DNA of 40,990 nucleotides, from the NCBI GenBank assembly GCA_947624235.1, contig CANQJK010000009.1:1-40990 (forward strand), given 5' to 3'. The notes below the pieces were generated by a model. It did no database searches. It was not told the origin of the DNA and was given only the letters and a program-made list of their open reading frames with translations. This document shows positions 14,604-23,285 of this stretch, piece by piece. The first letter of the stretch is position 1, and each line of letters opens with the position of its first letter. This stretch comes from an uncultured Clostridia bacterium (GTDB taxonomy: Bacteria; Bacillota; Clostridia; Christensenellales; CAG-314). A program made the translations under genes and the position numbers.

Positions 14604-14634
14604 ATAAAATAAATTTTTGTAAAGGAGAAAAACT

Positions 14635-15483
14635 ATGAAAAAGATCTTAACGGCAATTTTGGCGGTAGTGTTGGTGCTGTGCGTAACATTCGCATTGGTA
14701 GCCTGCGACGATTCTCACACGATAACCGTGGGCGCAAGCGCAACACCTCATGCGGAAATTCTCAACATCATCAAGGACAAGCTCGCCGAGCAGGGTTGGA
14801 AACTCAAAATAAAAACTTTCGACGACTATGTTACGCCCAACACAGCGCTTCAAGAGGGAAGTTTGGACGCAAATTATTTTCAACACACGCCCTATCTCGA
14901 ACAGTTCAACAAAGACTATCACACGGATATCGTTGCGGTGGGCAAGATACACTACGAACCCTTTGGTCTGTACGGCAAAAACGTGACCAAGGCGCAGTAC
15001 GGCGCGGACGGCTTCAAATCCACAGGTCGCAAAATACTCATTCCCAACGACGGAAGCAACCTCACGCGCGCACTGTTCGTTTTGCAGGACGAGGGATTTA
15101 TCACACTGCGCGATGGCGTAAAGCCCACCGATACGTTGACCGTACAGGATATTGCACAAGACAACGGTAACGAGATAAGCCCCATCGACGCCCCCACGGT
15201 GACGGTGATCTTGGCGGAATCGCAGGACGGAACGCTTGCCGTAGTAAACGGCAACTACGCATTGCAGGCAGGTTTGAACGTTGTGAACGACGCGCTTGCG
15301 GTAGAAAAAGCCGACGGAGACGCGGGACAGTTGTATGCCAACGTTCTTGCCGTAAAAGCGGGCAACGAAAACAGCGAAAAGACAAAAGCGTTGCTCAACG
15401 CTTTGCTGTCCGAAGAGGTTTACAACTTCATCAACTCTCAATATAACGGCGCCGTTCTGCCCGTGTTTACCCTTGACAAATAA
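14635..15483 (+). CDS. metQ: Methionine-binding lipoprotein
   Basis: 282 aa. An N-terminal lipoprotein signal (MKK, hydrophobic core, lipobox LVAC with Cys24) anchors it outside the cell membrane. The mature part is a NlpA/MetQ-type solute-binding protein: 'TITVGASATPHAEIL' at the start, 'DYVTPNTAL', 'LDANYFQHTPYLEQFN', 'HYEPFGLY' and 'NDGSNLTRALFVLQ'. These match the family's ligand-binding segments. AAAGGAG lies 7 nt before the ATG. It closes the metNIQ operon, followed by a strong terminator at 15515. Confidence 0.97.
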   Translation: MKKILTAILAVVLVLCVTFALVACDDSHTITVGASATPHAEILNIIKDKLAEQGWKLKIKTFDDYVTPNTALQEGSLDANYFQHTPYLEQFNKDYHTDIVAVGKIHYEPFGLYGKNVTKAQYGADGFKSTGRKILIPNDGSNLTRALFVLQDEGFITLRDGVKPTDTLTVQDIAQDNGNEISPIDAPTVTVILAESQDGTLAVVNGNYALQAGLNVVNDALAVEKADGDAGQLYANVLAVKAGNENSEKTKALLNALLSEEVYNFINSQYNGAVLPVFTLDK

Positions 15484-15514
15484 GCGACACGCGCAACAAA
15501 GTCACAGACAACAA

Positions 15515-15552
15515 CGCACCTTGTCCCCGAGTGGGGACAGGGTGCGTTTTTT
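15515..15552 (+). terminator. Terminator of metNIQ
   Basis: CGCACC-T-TGTCCCC (15515-15528) pairs with GGGGACA-G-GGTGCG (15533-15546) around GAGT, then six T. Confidence 0.95.
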
Positions 15553-15604
15553 AGGCTCCGATCATTCCCATATCGCTCGGGAATTCCGCGCGCGACGCAA
15601 CTCG

Positions 15605-15819
15605 CCCTCGTTGCAGATTATGGTGTCGCTCGCATATCCCCATCAAAATGGCTTCGCTTCGGGGCTGTCGAATTATAATTTTTTAGTTGTTTATTCAATT
15701 AAATTCGACAGTCCCTCGTTGCAGATTGTTTTGATTGGGGACATACTCGCTCTGTCTATTACAAGGTCGGGACATTTTTGGACTACTGGTTTCGGAGAAG
15801 TGCGCCCTCGTTGCAGATT
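15605..15819. repeat. Three diverged direct repeats
   Basis: CCCTCGTTGCAGATT occurs at 15605-15619, 15713-15727 and 15805-15819. The sequence after each copy is also related (a stretch with GGGGACA, CTCGCTCTG and a C/G-rich end), so they are decayed copies of a roughly 95-bp unit. No coding frame is convincing. Confidence 0.8.
15662..15715. repeat. Inverted repeat, MITE-like
   Basis: GGGCTGTCGAATT (15662-15674) faces AATTCGACAGTCCC (15702-15715), with an AT-rich 27-nt centre. It sits between the first two direct repeats, and its right end runs into the second. It may be a small non-autonomous element or its remnant. Confidence 0.65.
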
Positions 15820-15884
15820 TTACAGGGGACACACTCACTCTGCCGGCACAAGGTCCCCGACCGCCACCCCTATTCGATAAACAA

Positions 15885-16795
15885 CAACTGTAAAATAACA
15901 AATCATAACAAACAAGAACAAACTGGAACAAAACAGAACAAACGTGTATCTGATGATAATGTAAATGTCAATGTTAATGATAATGTAAATGTCAATGTTA
16001 ACGATAATGTAAATGTCAATGTTAACGATAATGTAAATGTCAATGTTAATGATAATGTAAATGTTAATGTTAATGAGTGTGTGTATGTAAATGTAAATAT
16101 CGATTACAACACTCTCTCATTTTTTATATAAACAAACAACACGAAAAGCAATGTTTCAAATCGTAACAAATCATATCAAAAGAAAAAAATAACTAACTGG
16201 AACAAAACAGAATAAACGTGTATCGAATGATAATGATAATGTCAATGTTAATGATAATGTAAATGAGTGTGTGTATGTAAATGTGAGAGTGTGTGTAAGT
16301 GTAGATATTTGTTGTGGCACGCTCTCACGCTTTATATAAACAAACAACACCAAAAGCAATGTTTCAAATCGTAACAAAATATATCAAAAAAATCAACAAA
16401 CAAGAACAAACAATAACAAAACGGAACAAACCTGTATCTAATGACAATGTAAATGTAAATGAGTGTGTGTATGTAAATGATAATGTAAATGGGAGAGTGT
16501 GTGTAAATGTCAATAACAGTTGTTGCTCGCGCACGCTTTAAAAGCAAATCAAATCGAAACTACAATTTACTTAAAAATAGTAATGTGGGAAAATAAATCT
16601 ACTTTATTAAACCATAACAACAAGCAATAACAAATCGTAACCAACAAGAACAAACGTATACCTAATGATAATGTAAATGTCAATGTTAATGATAATCTAA
16701 ATGAGTGTGTGTATGTAAATGATAATGTAAATGTTAATGTTAATGAGAGTGTGTATGTAAATGCAGATATCTTTTGTTTACTCTCTCGCGCAACA
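15885..16795 (+). repeat. Four tandem ~200-bp repeat blocks, non-coding
   Basis: Blocks start near 15885, 16125, 16335 and 16600. Each runs in the same order: an A/C-rich stretch full of AACAA words, a core of ATAATGTAAATGTCAATG words, a GAGTGTGTGTATG segment, and a CTCTC/CGC end able to pair with the GAGAG/GAGTG part. Blocks 2 and 3 share the longest identical pieces (around GCAATGTTTCAAATCGTAAC). Frames that stay open give only low-complexity Asn-Val peptides without ribosome sites. The composition is unlike the neighbouring genes. Confidence 0.85.
15955..16074 (+). repeat. Five 24-nt tandem repeats in the first block
   Basis: Units begin at 15955, 15979, 16003, 16027 and 16051, each close to GATAATGTAAATGTCAATGT followed by TAAT or TAAC. 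As a multiple of three it would read Asp-Asn-Val-Asn-Val-Asn-Val-Asn, but the frame has no start signal. Copy number is likely variable between strains. Confidence 0.9.
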
Positions 16796-16841
16796 ATTTT
16801 GACAGAACGCTTTTACGTTCCGTCCCGCACCCTTCAAACAG

Positions 16842-16870
16842 TTGAAAAAAGTTTTTGTTTTTGATATACT
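16842..16870 (+). promoter_or_regulatory. Promoter of the DUF1385-PrmC/prfA operon
   Basis: TTGAAA (16842-16847), 17-bp spacer, TATACT (16865-16870). Confidence 0.8.
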
Positions 16871-16926
16871 ATATAATGATATAATAGGCGTATGCGGTGA
16901 CGACATTAGCGTACATCGGAGATAAT

Positions 16927-18759
16927 ATGAGCAAAAACAAAAAAACCGACGGCAAAAAAAATGTGAGTTGCGCGCTCGGATCGGTCAGAAAAACAAAAAT
17001 AGGCGGACAAGCTGTTCTCGAAGGCGTTATGATGCGCGGATCGTCGAGCATGGCGTTGGCTTGCCGTGACGAAATGGGAGTCATACGTCTGGACACGACG
17101 CGTCTGCCTGCAAGCAAGCCCTGGTATCGCAGAGTGCCCTTTATTCGTGGCGTCGTAAATTTGGTTACGTCTTTGATCAGCGGTACAAAGATAATCGGCA
17201 AATCCGCCGAGGTGATGGTGGAGGACGTGGACACCAAGGGCGACGGCGGAGGAATGGGCTGGATGATGTTTGTTTCTACGCTGTTGGGCGTTGTTTTGGC
17301 GCTGGGCTTGTTTATGGTGCTACCCACTTATGCAACGCAGGGCATATTCAACCTTGTCAAACTTCAAACGGAGGATATCGATTGGGCGTGGCTCAAATCT
17401 TTGCTCGAAGGGGTGTTCAAGATACTTGTCCTCGTCGTCTACATGTCGGTGATATCCTGCATGAAGGAAATCAAACGGGTATTCATGTATCACGGCGCAG
17501 AACACAAAACCATCGCCTGCTACGAGGCGGGCTTGCCATTGACGGTGGAAAACGTCAAAAAATGCAGTAGATATCACGACCGTTGCGGTACAAGTTTTAT
17601 CGTGTTTGTCGTGGTGCTGTCCGTCATTTTGATGTTGGTGTTGGATATCGTTTGCGCGCTGTTGGGCTGGACGCTGTTTTTGGAAAAGAACAATTGGTGG
17701 TTGAGGGCGTTGCTCAAAATTGCCCTGTTGCCCGTTGTGGCAGGCATAAGTTACGAAGTGTTGATGCTTCTTGCGCGATCCGATTTCATTTTGTTTCGCC
17801 CGCTCAAATGGTTGGGCAAACAATTTCAAAAGCTTACCACCCGCGAACCGGACGAAGGCATGTGCGAAGTGGCGATCTGCGCCTTCAACAAGGTGTTGGA
17901 AATGGACGCCGACCTATCCATACCCGAAGAACACTTTCCCGAACCCGTTACTATTGAACAGTTCAGGGCGCAACTATCCGAGCAAAAGGAGCTTGTCGCC
18001 TGCGTAAAGGGAGACGTAGACTGGTTGTTGTGTGCAATATTGAACATCAAGCAAAAGGACCTCAACAATCCCAAAGTCAAAATACCCTTCGGCTGGACGG
18101 TGCGACTGGAAATGATGAGCGAAAGGCTTTCTTTGGGGGAGCCGTGGCAGTACGTTGTGGGAAAAACGGAGTTTATGGACCGCACCTTTGCGGTGGACAA
18201 ACGGGTGTTGATACCGAGAATGGAAACGGAGCTTGTGTGCGAACAACTGCTCAAACACGTCGGTGGTGACTCCGAAGTGTTGGACCTATGTTGCGGAAGT
18301 GGCGTGCTGGGCATTACCGCGCAACTCGAAAAGGGTTGCAAAGCAACGCTTGCAGACGTCAGCGCAGACGCGCTTGCCGTGGCAAAGCAAAACGCCAAAA
18401 CGCTCAAAGCCAAAGCGCGTTTTGTACGCTCGGATATGTTTGACGGCGTCAAAGGCAAATTCGACGTCATTGTTTGCAATCCGCCCTATGTAAAAAGCGC
18501 GGTGATAGACACATTGGACGCAAGCGTCAAGGATCACGAACCGCGTCTCGCGTTGGACGGCGGAGAGGACGGCTTGAAGTTCTACCGTATCTTGGCAAAG
18601 GAAGCGCCCCTTCACCTGTGCGACAAGGGCGTGCTCGTGTTGGAAATCGGCTACGATCAGGGCAATGCCGTGGCAGACTTGTTAAAGGACCAATTTGACG
18701 TGCAAGTCATCGCAGACTACTCCTCCAACGACCGCATTGTGGTCGCCGTCAAAAGGTAG
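16927..18759 (+). CDS. prmC: Fusion: DUF1385 membrane protein + PrmC (release factor glutamine methyltransferase)
   Basis: 610 aa, two proteins in one frame. Residues about 20-300 are DUF1385: the signature GGQAVLEGVMMRG (26-38), hydrophobic segments, then 'RVFMYHGAEHKTIACYE' and 'HDRCGTSFI'. Residues about 320-610 are PrmC, which methylates the Gln of the GGQ motif in release factors: N-terminal helical domain, then 'VLIPRMETE', SAM-binding LDLCCGSGVLG (near 452) and catalytic NPPY (near 517). In related Firmicutes these are normally two adjacent genes. The fusion has no internal stop or start, and the frame is continuous. GGAG lies before the ATG at 16927, and prfA follows after 51 nt, the enzyme's substrate. 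Confidence 0.93.
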   Translation: MSKNKKTDGKKNVSCALGSVRKTKIGGQAVLEGVMMRGSSSMALACRDEMGVIRLDTTRLPASKPWYRRVPFIRGVVNLVTSLISGTKIIGKSAEVMVEDVDTKGDGGGMGWMMFVSTLLGVVLALGLFMVLPTYATQGIFNLVKLQTEDIDWAWLKSLLEGVFKILVLVVYMSVISCMKEIKRVFMYHGAEHKTIACYEAGLPLTVENVKKCSRYHDRCGTSFIVFVVVLSVILMLVLDIVCALLGWTLFLEKNNWWLRALLKIALLPVVAGISYEVLMLLARSDFILFRPLKWLGKQFQKLTTREPDEGMCEVAICAFNKVLEMDADLSIPEEHFPEPVTIEQFRAQLSEQKELVACVKGDVDWLLCAILNIKQKDLNNPKVKIPFGWTVRLEMMSERLSLGEPWQYVVGKTEFMDRTFAVDKRVLIPRMETELVCEQLLKHVGGDSEVLDLCCGSGVLGITAQLEKGCKATLADVSADALAVAKQNAKTLKAKARFVRSDMFDGVKGKFDVIVCNPPYVKSAVIDTLDASVKDHEPRLALDGGEDGLKFYRILAKEAPLHLCDKGVLVLEIGYDQGNAVADLLKDQFDVQVIADYSSNDRIVVAVKR

Positions 18760-18810
18760 TGCAAAAAATCTACCCCATATTGACAAAATCTACCCTCAAA
18801 CGGAGAATTT

Positions 18811-19881
18811 ATGATAGAAAAATTGAAAAAATTGGAAGAGCGATACAATTATCTTACGGAACAAATTGCGCTCCCCGAGGTAATAGCGGACAATAACACT
18901 TGGAAAAAGTTGGTAAAGGAACACAGCAACCTTACTCCCATTATCGAGTGCTACAAAGAGTATTGCAAGGCTCAAAAGGCGTTAGAGGACAATTTGGCAT
19001 TGGCAAGCACCGAAACGGACAGGGAAATGCTGTCGCTTTTGCATGAAGATATCGCCTTGCAAAAGAAAAATCTCGAAGAATTGGAGTCTCAACTCAAAAT
19101 TTTACTTTTGCCCAAGGATCCCAACGACGACAAAAACGTTATCGTGGAGATACGCGCAGGCGCAGGCGGAGAAGAGGCGGCGCTTTTTGCCAACGAAATT
19201 AGGCGCATGTACTATATGTTTGCGGAAAAAAATCGCTGGAAGATAGAAGAGATAGACATCGAAGAAAACGAGTTGGGCGGTTTGAAGGAAGGTTCCTTTA
19301 TGGTCGTGGGCGAGGGCGCTTACAGCAAATTCAAGTTCGAAAGCGGCGTGCATCGCGTTCAACGCGTACCCGACACCGAAAGTCAGGGGCGCATCCACAC
19401 CAGCACCATCACGGTGGCAGTGCTTCCCGAAGCCCCCGACGTGGATATCGATATTTCCGAAAAGGATCTCAAAATAGACACCTATCGCAGTAGCGGTGCG
19501 GGCGGACAGCACGTCAACAAGACGGAAAGCGCCATTCGCATAACGCACCTGCCCACGGGCATAGTGGTAAACTGCCAGGACGAACGCAGTCAGATAAAAA
19601 ACCGCGAACGCGCAATGAGTATTCTCAAAAGCAAGCTGTACGACTACTATCAATCGCAGGCGGACGCGGAGTATGCCACCATGCGCAGATCACAGGTGGG
19701 CACAGGGGACAGGAGCGAGCGCATCCGCACTTACAATTTCCCCCAAGGGCGCGTAACGGATCACCGCATAGGCATGACGCTGTATTCGATAGAGACGTTT
19801 ATGAACGGCGACATAGGGGAAATGGTGGAGGCGTTGAGAATAGCCGACCAAACCAAAAAGCTTCAATCGACGGAAGATTGA
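18811..19881 (+). CDS. prfA: Peptide chain release factor 1
   Basis: 356 aa, standard length for RF1, which terminates translation at UAA/UAG. Visible are the N-terminal coiled region, the stop-codon-reading PxT-type element in 'RVPDTESQGRIHTS', the GGQ motif in 'GAGGQHVNKTESA' near residue 230 (target of PrmC) and the RF1-type 'FPQGRVTDHRIG'. The ATG follows CGGAG with 6 nt spacing. It is co-transcribed with the DUF1385-PrmC gene. Confidence 0.97.
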   Translation: MIEKLKKLEERYNYLTEQIALPEVIADNNTWKKLVKEHSNLTPIIECYKEYCKAQKALEDNLALASTETDREMLSLLHEDIALQKKNLEELESQLKILLLPKDPNDDKNVIVEIRAGAGGEEAALFANEIRRMYYMFAEKNRWKIEEIDIEENELGGLKEGSFMVVGEGAYSKFKFESGVHRVQRVPDTESQGRIHTSTITVAVLPEAPDVDIDISEKDLKIDTYRSSGAGGQHVNKTESAIRITHLPTGIVVNCQDERSQIKNRERAMSILKSKLYDYYQSQADAEYATMRRSQVGTGDRSERIRTYNFPQGRVTDHRIGMTLYSIETFMNGDIGEMVEALRIADQTKKLQSTED

Positions 19882-20101
19882 GCTGAACATATTATTTTGC
19901 AAGCGTAGCGGACGGTTCTCCGTTGCCGAAAAATAAACACGAAATTTGTTTTTGCAACGTTTTTTGTTCGTCAACAAAATTTATGTCGGCGCGCGAAGTC
20001 CGACATAGCGCAAGTGCGTTGAAACAATGCGATTCAAAGCCCAAAGCCCTTTCTTGTGGGCGCAGGAAAGGACGCACGAAAGATACGCCCAAGGGGACAA
20101 T

Positions 20102-21115
20102 ATGAAAAAAGTTTTGCTTACTGTGTTGATTTTTGTTCTTGTCGCCACAACGGTGTGCACGCTTGTGGCATGCCGTCAGGATGAGCTTACGCTTTACGTT
20201 CCGGACGGAGCGCCCGCTTTGTCTGTGGCAAAAATAATAAAGGACGGAAAGATCGGCGGAGGAGTCAAACTCGGCTCACAACCCGTTGACGTCGTGATAA
20301 CGACGGGGGAGGACGTGGTTGCAAAATGCAGTTCAGGCGAGGCGGATATGGCTGTTTTGCCCACCAATGCGGCGGTTCGGATATGTTCGGTTCGAGAGGA
20401 CTACGCGTTGTTTTCCGTAAACGTGTACGGCGTGTTGTACATTGTGGGCAGGCAACAGCTTACCGACCTCAAACAACTTCAAGGCAAGCGTTTGTACAGC
20501 ATAGGTTTGGGCAATACCCCCGAATACGTGTTCAAAACCGTGTGCGATAGCAATGGCGTCAAATACCGCGAGTACGATGGCGAGGAAACGCTCTACGGCG
20601 AGGTGATGCTCAAATACTTTGCCGACGCGTCGGAGATCATACCGCAAATTTTGCAGGGCAAGGCGGATTTTGCATTGCTCGGCGAGCCTGCGGTAACTCA
20701 ACTTGTGGGACAACTGTTGGAAAAGGGCAAAACCGCTTACAACCTGTTCGATTTGCAAAAAATGTGGCAGGACGCAACGGATAGTGACGAAGAAGGCTAT
20801 CCTCAGGCAAGCATGATAGTAAAAAAATCTCTTTTGGAAAATTCCGCTTTCCAACGTCAGCTTGTGACTTCGCTATCGGAGAACGGAGGATTCTTGCAAG
20901 AAAACGCCGATGACCTCAAAGATATTCTGCGCTCGGCAGGCAGTACCCTCACCGTCAATTTTACCGAGGAAGTGATAAAGCGTTGCAACGTGACGTTTTG
21001 CCAAGCCGACTCTGCCAAAGAGGATATAGAAAGGTATCTTGCAAAATTTAAGGATATGGAGCAATTTTTGCCCATCGATCCCGATATAATTGCAGGCGCC
21101 ACTGTTTCGGATTAG
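20102..21115 (+). CDS. ABC transporter substrate-binding lipoprotein (NMT1/SsuA-like)
   Basis: 337 aa. Lipoprotein signal with lipobox LVAC (Cys23). The mature protein has the two-lobe layout of the NMT1/SsuA/TauA group: 'LTLYVPDGAPALSVAKI', 'SSGEADMAVLPTNAA', 'LKQLQGKRLYSIG', 'GNTPEYVFKTV' and 'GKADFALLGEPAV'. Such proteins feed importers of sulfonates, nitrate or thiamine precursors; I cannot decide which, and no thiamine or SAM riboswitch precedes it. The ATG at 20102 has AAGGGGA 5 nt upstream. The 220-nt leader contains an ATGTCGG/CCGACAT hairpin but no clear promoter. It is followed by permease and ATPase genes. Confidence 0.88.
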   Translation: MKKVLLTVLIFVLVATTVCTLVACRQDELTLYVPDGAPALSVAKIIKDGKIGGGVKLGSQPVDVVITTGEDVVAKCSSGEADMAVLPTNAAVRICSVREDYALFSVNVYGVLYIVGRQQLTDLKQLQGKRLYSIGLGNTPEYVFKTVCDSNGVKYREYDGEETLYGEVMLKYFADASEIIPQILQGKADFALLGEPAVTQLVGQLLEKGKTAYNLFDLQKMWQDATDSDEEGYPQASMIVKKSLLENSAFQRQLVTSLSENGGFLQENADDLKDILRSAGSTLTVNFTEEVIKRCNVTFCQADSAKEDIERYLAKFKDMEQFLPIDPDIIAGATVSD

Positions 21116-21133
21116 TCTAAACTTTTGCTCAAA

Positions 21134-21883
21134 ATGAACAAAACGGCAAAAAAAATCATCATAAACATTGCGCAAATTGTCGGTTTGATCGCCGTGACGG
21201 TGCTTTTGTGGTACATTCTGGCGCTCATTTCCGACAATTCGCTTGTTGTGCCCCGTCCGCGCGCCGTCATCGGGCTGGTGTTTCAGTTGTTGGGCGAGGG
21301 CGCTATTTGGCTTGCCCTTTTGGCAACGCTTGCGCGCTCTGTCCTCGCGTTTGTGTTGTCGTTGGCGTTTGCCTTCGGTTTGGCGCTTCTTGCGGGAGTT
21401 TTTCCCAAAACGCGCTTTTGTACGTCCGCCGTTGTGACTTTTTTGCGCGCATTGCCCACCGTTGCAGTCATTTTGATATCGCTCATAATATTCCGTTCCT
21501 CTGTCACGCCCGTAGTCGTGGCATTTTTGGTGGTGTTTCCCGTCATTTACGACGTGTTTGTGCGCAAGTTTCAAAGCAACAGTGAGTTGTTCGACGTGTG
21601 CAAAGTGTACGACGTCACCCCTGCCAACAAAGTTAAATTTTACATTTTGCCGTTGGTGCGCGACGAATTGCTGTCCGTTACGCGCGAGCAGTTGCCCCTT
21701 GCCGTTAAAGTGGTGATAGCGGGCGAGGTGCTTGCCCTGCCCATCAGGTCGTTGGGGAGAGAAATGTATATCGGCAAGGTCAATTTAGACACCGCGCGCG
21801 TCATTGCCCTCACCGTGTTGTCTTTGACCGTATGTTTTGTGTTGAGCGGTGTTTTGTCGCTTGCAGGGAGGCGCCATGATTAG
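21134..21883 (+). CDS. ABC transporter permease (SsuC/ThiX-like)
   Basis: 249 aa with six membrane helices of the binding-protein-dependent permease fold. The EAA-like loop appears as 'LFDVCKVYDVTPANKVKFYIL'. The ATG at 21134 is used; a TTG 9 nt upstream is an equally possible start, and neither has a good ribosome site, so translation is probably coupled to the preceding gene. Its end overlaps the ATPase start by 8 nt. Confidence 0.88.
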   Translation: MNKTAKKIIINIAQIVGLIAVTVLLWYILALISDNSLVVPRPRAVIGLVFQLLGEGAIWLALLATLARSVLAFVLSLAFAFGLALLAGVFPKTRFCTSAVVTFLRALPTVAVILISLIIFRSSVTPVVVAFLVVFPVIYDVFVRKFQSNSELFDVCKVYDVTPANKVKFYILPLVRDELLSVTREQLPLAVKVVIAGEVLALPIRSLGREMYIGKVNLDTARVIALTVLSLTVCFVLSGVLSLAGRRHD

Positions 21884-22553
21884 TTTGAAGAATATCACCG
21901 TTCGCTACGGCGACAACGTAATATACGACGCCTTTTCCTTCGATTTTCCCCAAGGAGTCAACGTCGTATTGGGCGAATCGGGTAGCGGAAAGACGACTTT
22001 GCTCAATGTGATATGCTCCCTTGTGCCCTATGAGGGCGAGTGCAACGCCGACAAAGCGTCGGTGGTGTTTCAAAAGGCGGATCTTGCGCCCGTATCCGCG
22101 CTCAACAACGTCGCTTCCGTGCTTACGGGCAAGGACGCAAAATCAAGGGCGCAACAGATGTTGGAACTGTGTCAAATAGGGAACAAAGCCAACGTTCGCG
22201 CCACAAAACTGTCCGTCGGCGAACAACAGCGCGTGGCGCTTGCTCGCGCGTTCGTCACGGATCGCAAATTGCTGTTGTTGGACGAGCCTTTCAATAGTTT
22301 GGATCTGCGCGTCAAACTCAAATTGTACCAAACGCTGTCGGATCTGTTGCAAAAGTTCGAAAAAACGGTGCTTCTTGTCACTCACGATATCGACGAAGCG
22401 CTTTTGCTCGCCGACAGGGTGTATCTGCTTTCCGAACGTCCGTGCAAGTTGGAACTGGTGGCGCAACTTGCCACGCCTCGCGCCGATCGCAGTTACGACT
22501 CGGAAGAAATATCTCTGCTTCGTAAAAAATTGCGCATGTTATTCTCCGAGTGA
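21876..22553 (+). CDS. ABC transporter ATP-binding protein (SsuB/ThiZ-like)
   Basis: 225 aa, a compact nitrate/sulfonate-type ATPase. Walker A GESGSGKTT, signature LSVGEQQRV, Walker B LLLLDEPF and the switch His in 'VLLVTHDIDEALLLADR' are present. GGGAGG lies 4 nt before the ATG at 21876, inside the permease gene. It completes a binding protein-permease-ATPase importer with the two preceding genes. A terminator was not found; a 19-nt AT palindrome near 22600 lacks GC pairs. Confidence 0.93.
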   Translation: MISLKNITVRYGDNVIYDAFSFDFPQGVNVVLGESGSGKTTLLNVICSLVPYEGECNADKASVVFQKADLAPVSALNNVASVLTGKDAKSRAQQMLELCQIGNKANVRATKLSVGEQQRVALARAFVTDRKLLLLDEPFNSLDLRVKLKLYQTLSDLLQKFEKTVLLVTHDIDEALLLADRVYLLSERPCKLELVAQLATPRADRSYDSEEISLLRKKLRMLFSE

Positions 22554-22654
22554 TCGCGCCTTTTATATCTCTCAATTCCTACGGTTTCACTTCCTTATAA
22601 AAAATTTTTATAACATCAAGCAATATATTTTATCTCTTTGTAATCGTTCTTAAA

Positions 22655-22684
22655 TTGACAAAATTTAGCATATTTTGATATACT
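22655..22684 (+). promoter_or_regulatory. Promoter of the hydCBA operon
   Basis: TTGACA (22655-22660), 18-bp spacer, TATACT (22679-22684). About 90 nt of leader follow before the first ATG. Confidence 0.85.
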
Positions 22685-22780
22685 GATAAAGATTTGCGTA
22701 TGGCTTTTTCGCTTTTTTCGACGTATGATCTTGTCAAAAAGCAACGAAAAAACCGCTCAAAAATACAATTTGGAGAATAA

Positions 22781-23281
22781 ATGATGAAAGGTTCCAACCT
22801 ACCGTTTAACGGAACGACGGAGCAGGAAGCGCAACTCCGTCAAAAATTAAACGAGCTGAGATCCAAGGATGGCGCGCTTATGCCTGCAATGCAATTTGCG
22901 CAGGAACTGTACGGCTATTTGCCCTACGAGGTGCAGTTGATCATCTCGGAAGAATTGGGCGTGTCGCTGTCCGATGTGTACGGCGTGGCTACGTTTTATT
23001 CGCAATTTTCCCTTTACCCCAAGGGCAAGTACCGCATAGGCATTTGTTTGGGTACCGCCTGCTATGTAAAGGGTTCGCAGGATATCTACGACAGGTTGCA
23101 ACAACTGTTGGGGATAAAGAGCGGAGAGTGCACCGCGGACAGATTGTTCAGTCTGGACGCCACTCGGTGCGTCGGTTGTTGCGGAATGTCGCCCGTGATG
23201 ACGGTGAACGACGACGTGTACGGACGTATCAAGCCCGACGACGTCGAGGGCATACTTGCCAAGTACAGGGAGAGAGGCTGA
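22781..23281 (+). CDS. hydC: [FeFe] hydrogenase gamma subunit, NuoE-like
   Basis: 166 aa. Thioredoxin-like [2Fe-2S] subunit of the trimeric NAD-dependent hydrogenase: 'CLGTACYVKG' and 'CVGCCGMSPV' supply the four Cys ligands, and the N-terminal helical part has the typical 'YGYLPYEVQ' and 'GVATFYSQFSLYPKG' segments of the NuoE/24-kDa family. GGAG precedes two adjacent ATG codons at 22781/22784. First gene of the hydCBA operon; hydB begins 5 nt after the stop. Confidence 0.95.
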   Translation: MMKGSNLPFNGTTEQEAQLRQKLNELRSKDGALMPAMQFAQELYGYLPYEVQLIISEELGVSLSDVYGVATFYSQFSLYPKGKYRIGICLGTACYVKGSQDIYDRLQQLLGIKSGECTADRLFSLDATRCVGCCGMSPVMTVNDDVYGRIKPDDVEGILAKYRERG

Positions 23282-23285
23282 GGTC

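Noticed and set aside
15778..16131. 117-aa frame rich in Asn-Val repeats
   Set aside because: It starts inside decayed repeats without ribosome site; it stays open only because the 24-nt repeat is a multiple of three.
15940..16740. CRISPR array
   Set aside because: The repeats are contiguous or diverged, with no constant repeat/unique spacer pattern and no cas genes.
19882..20101. Thiamine (TPP) riboswitch before the second ABC importer
   Set aside because: The conserved CUGAGA and ACC(U)GA core elements are missing.
19923..20105. 60-aa frame ending over the start of the binding-protein gene
   Set aside because: Only a TTG start, no ribosome site; probably chance in the leader.
22590..22615. 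AT palindrome after the ABC ATPase as terminator
   Set aside because: No GC pairs and no defined T-tract; the stem would be too weak.
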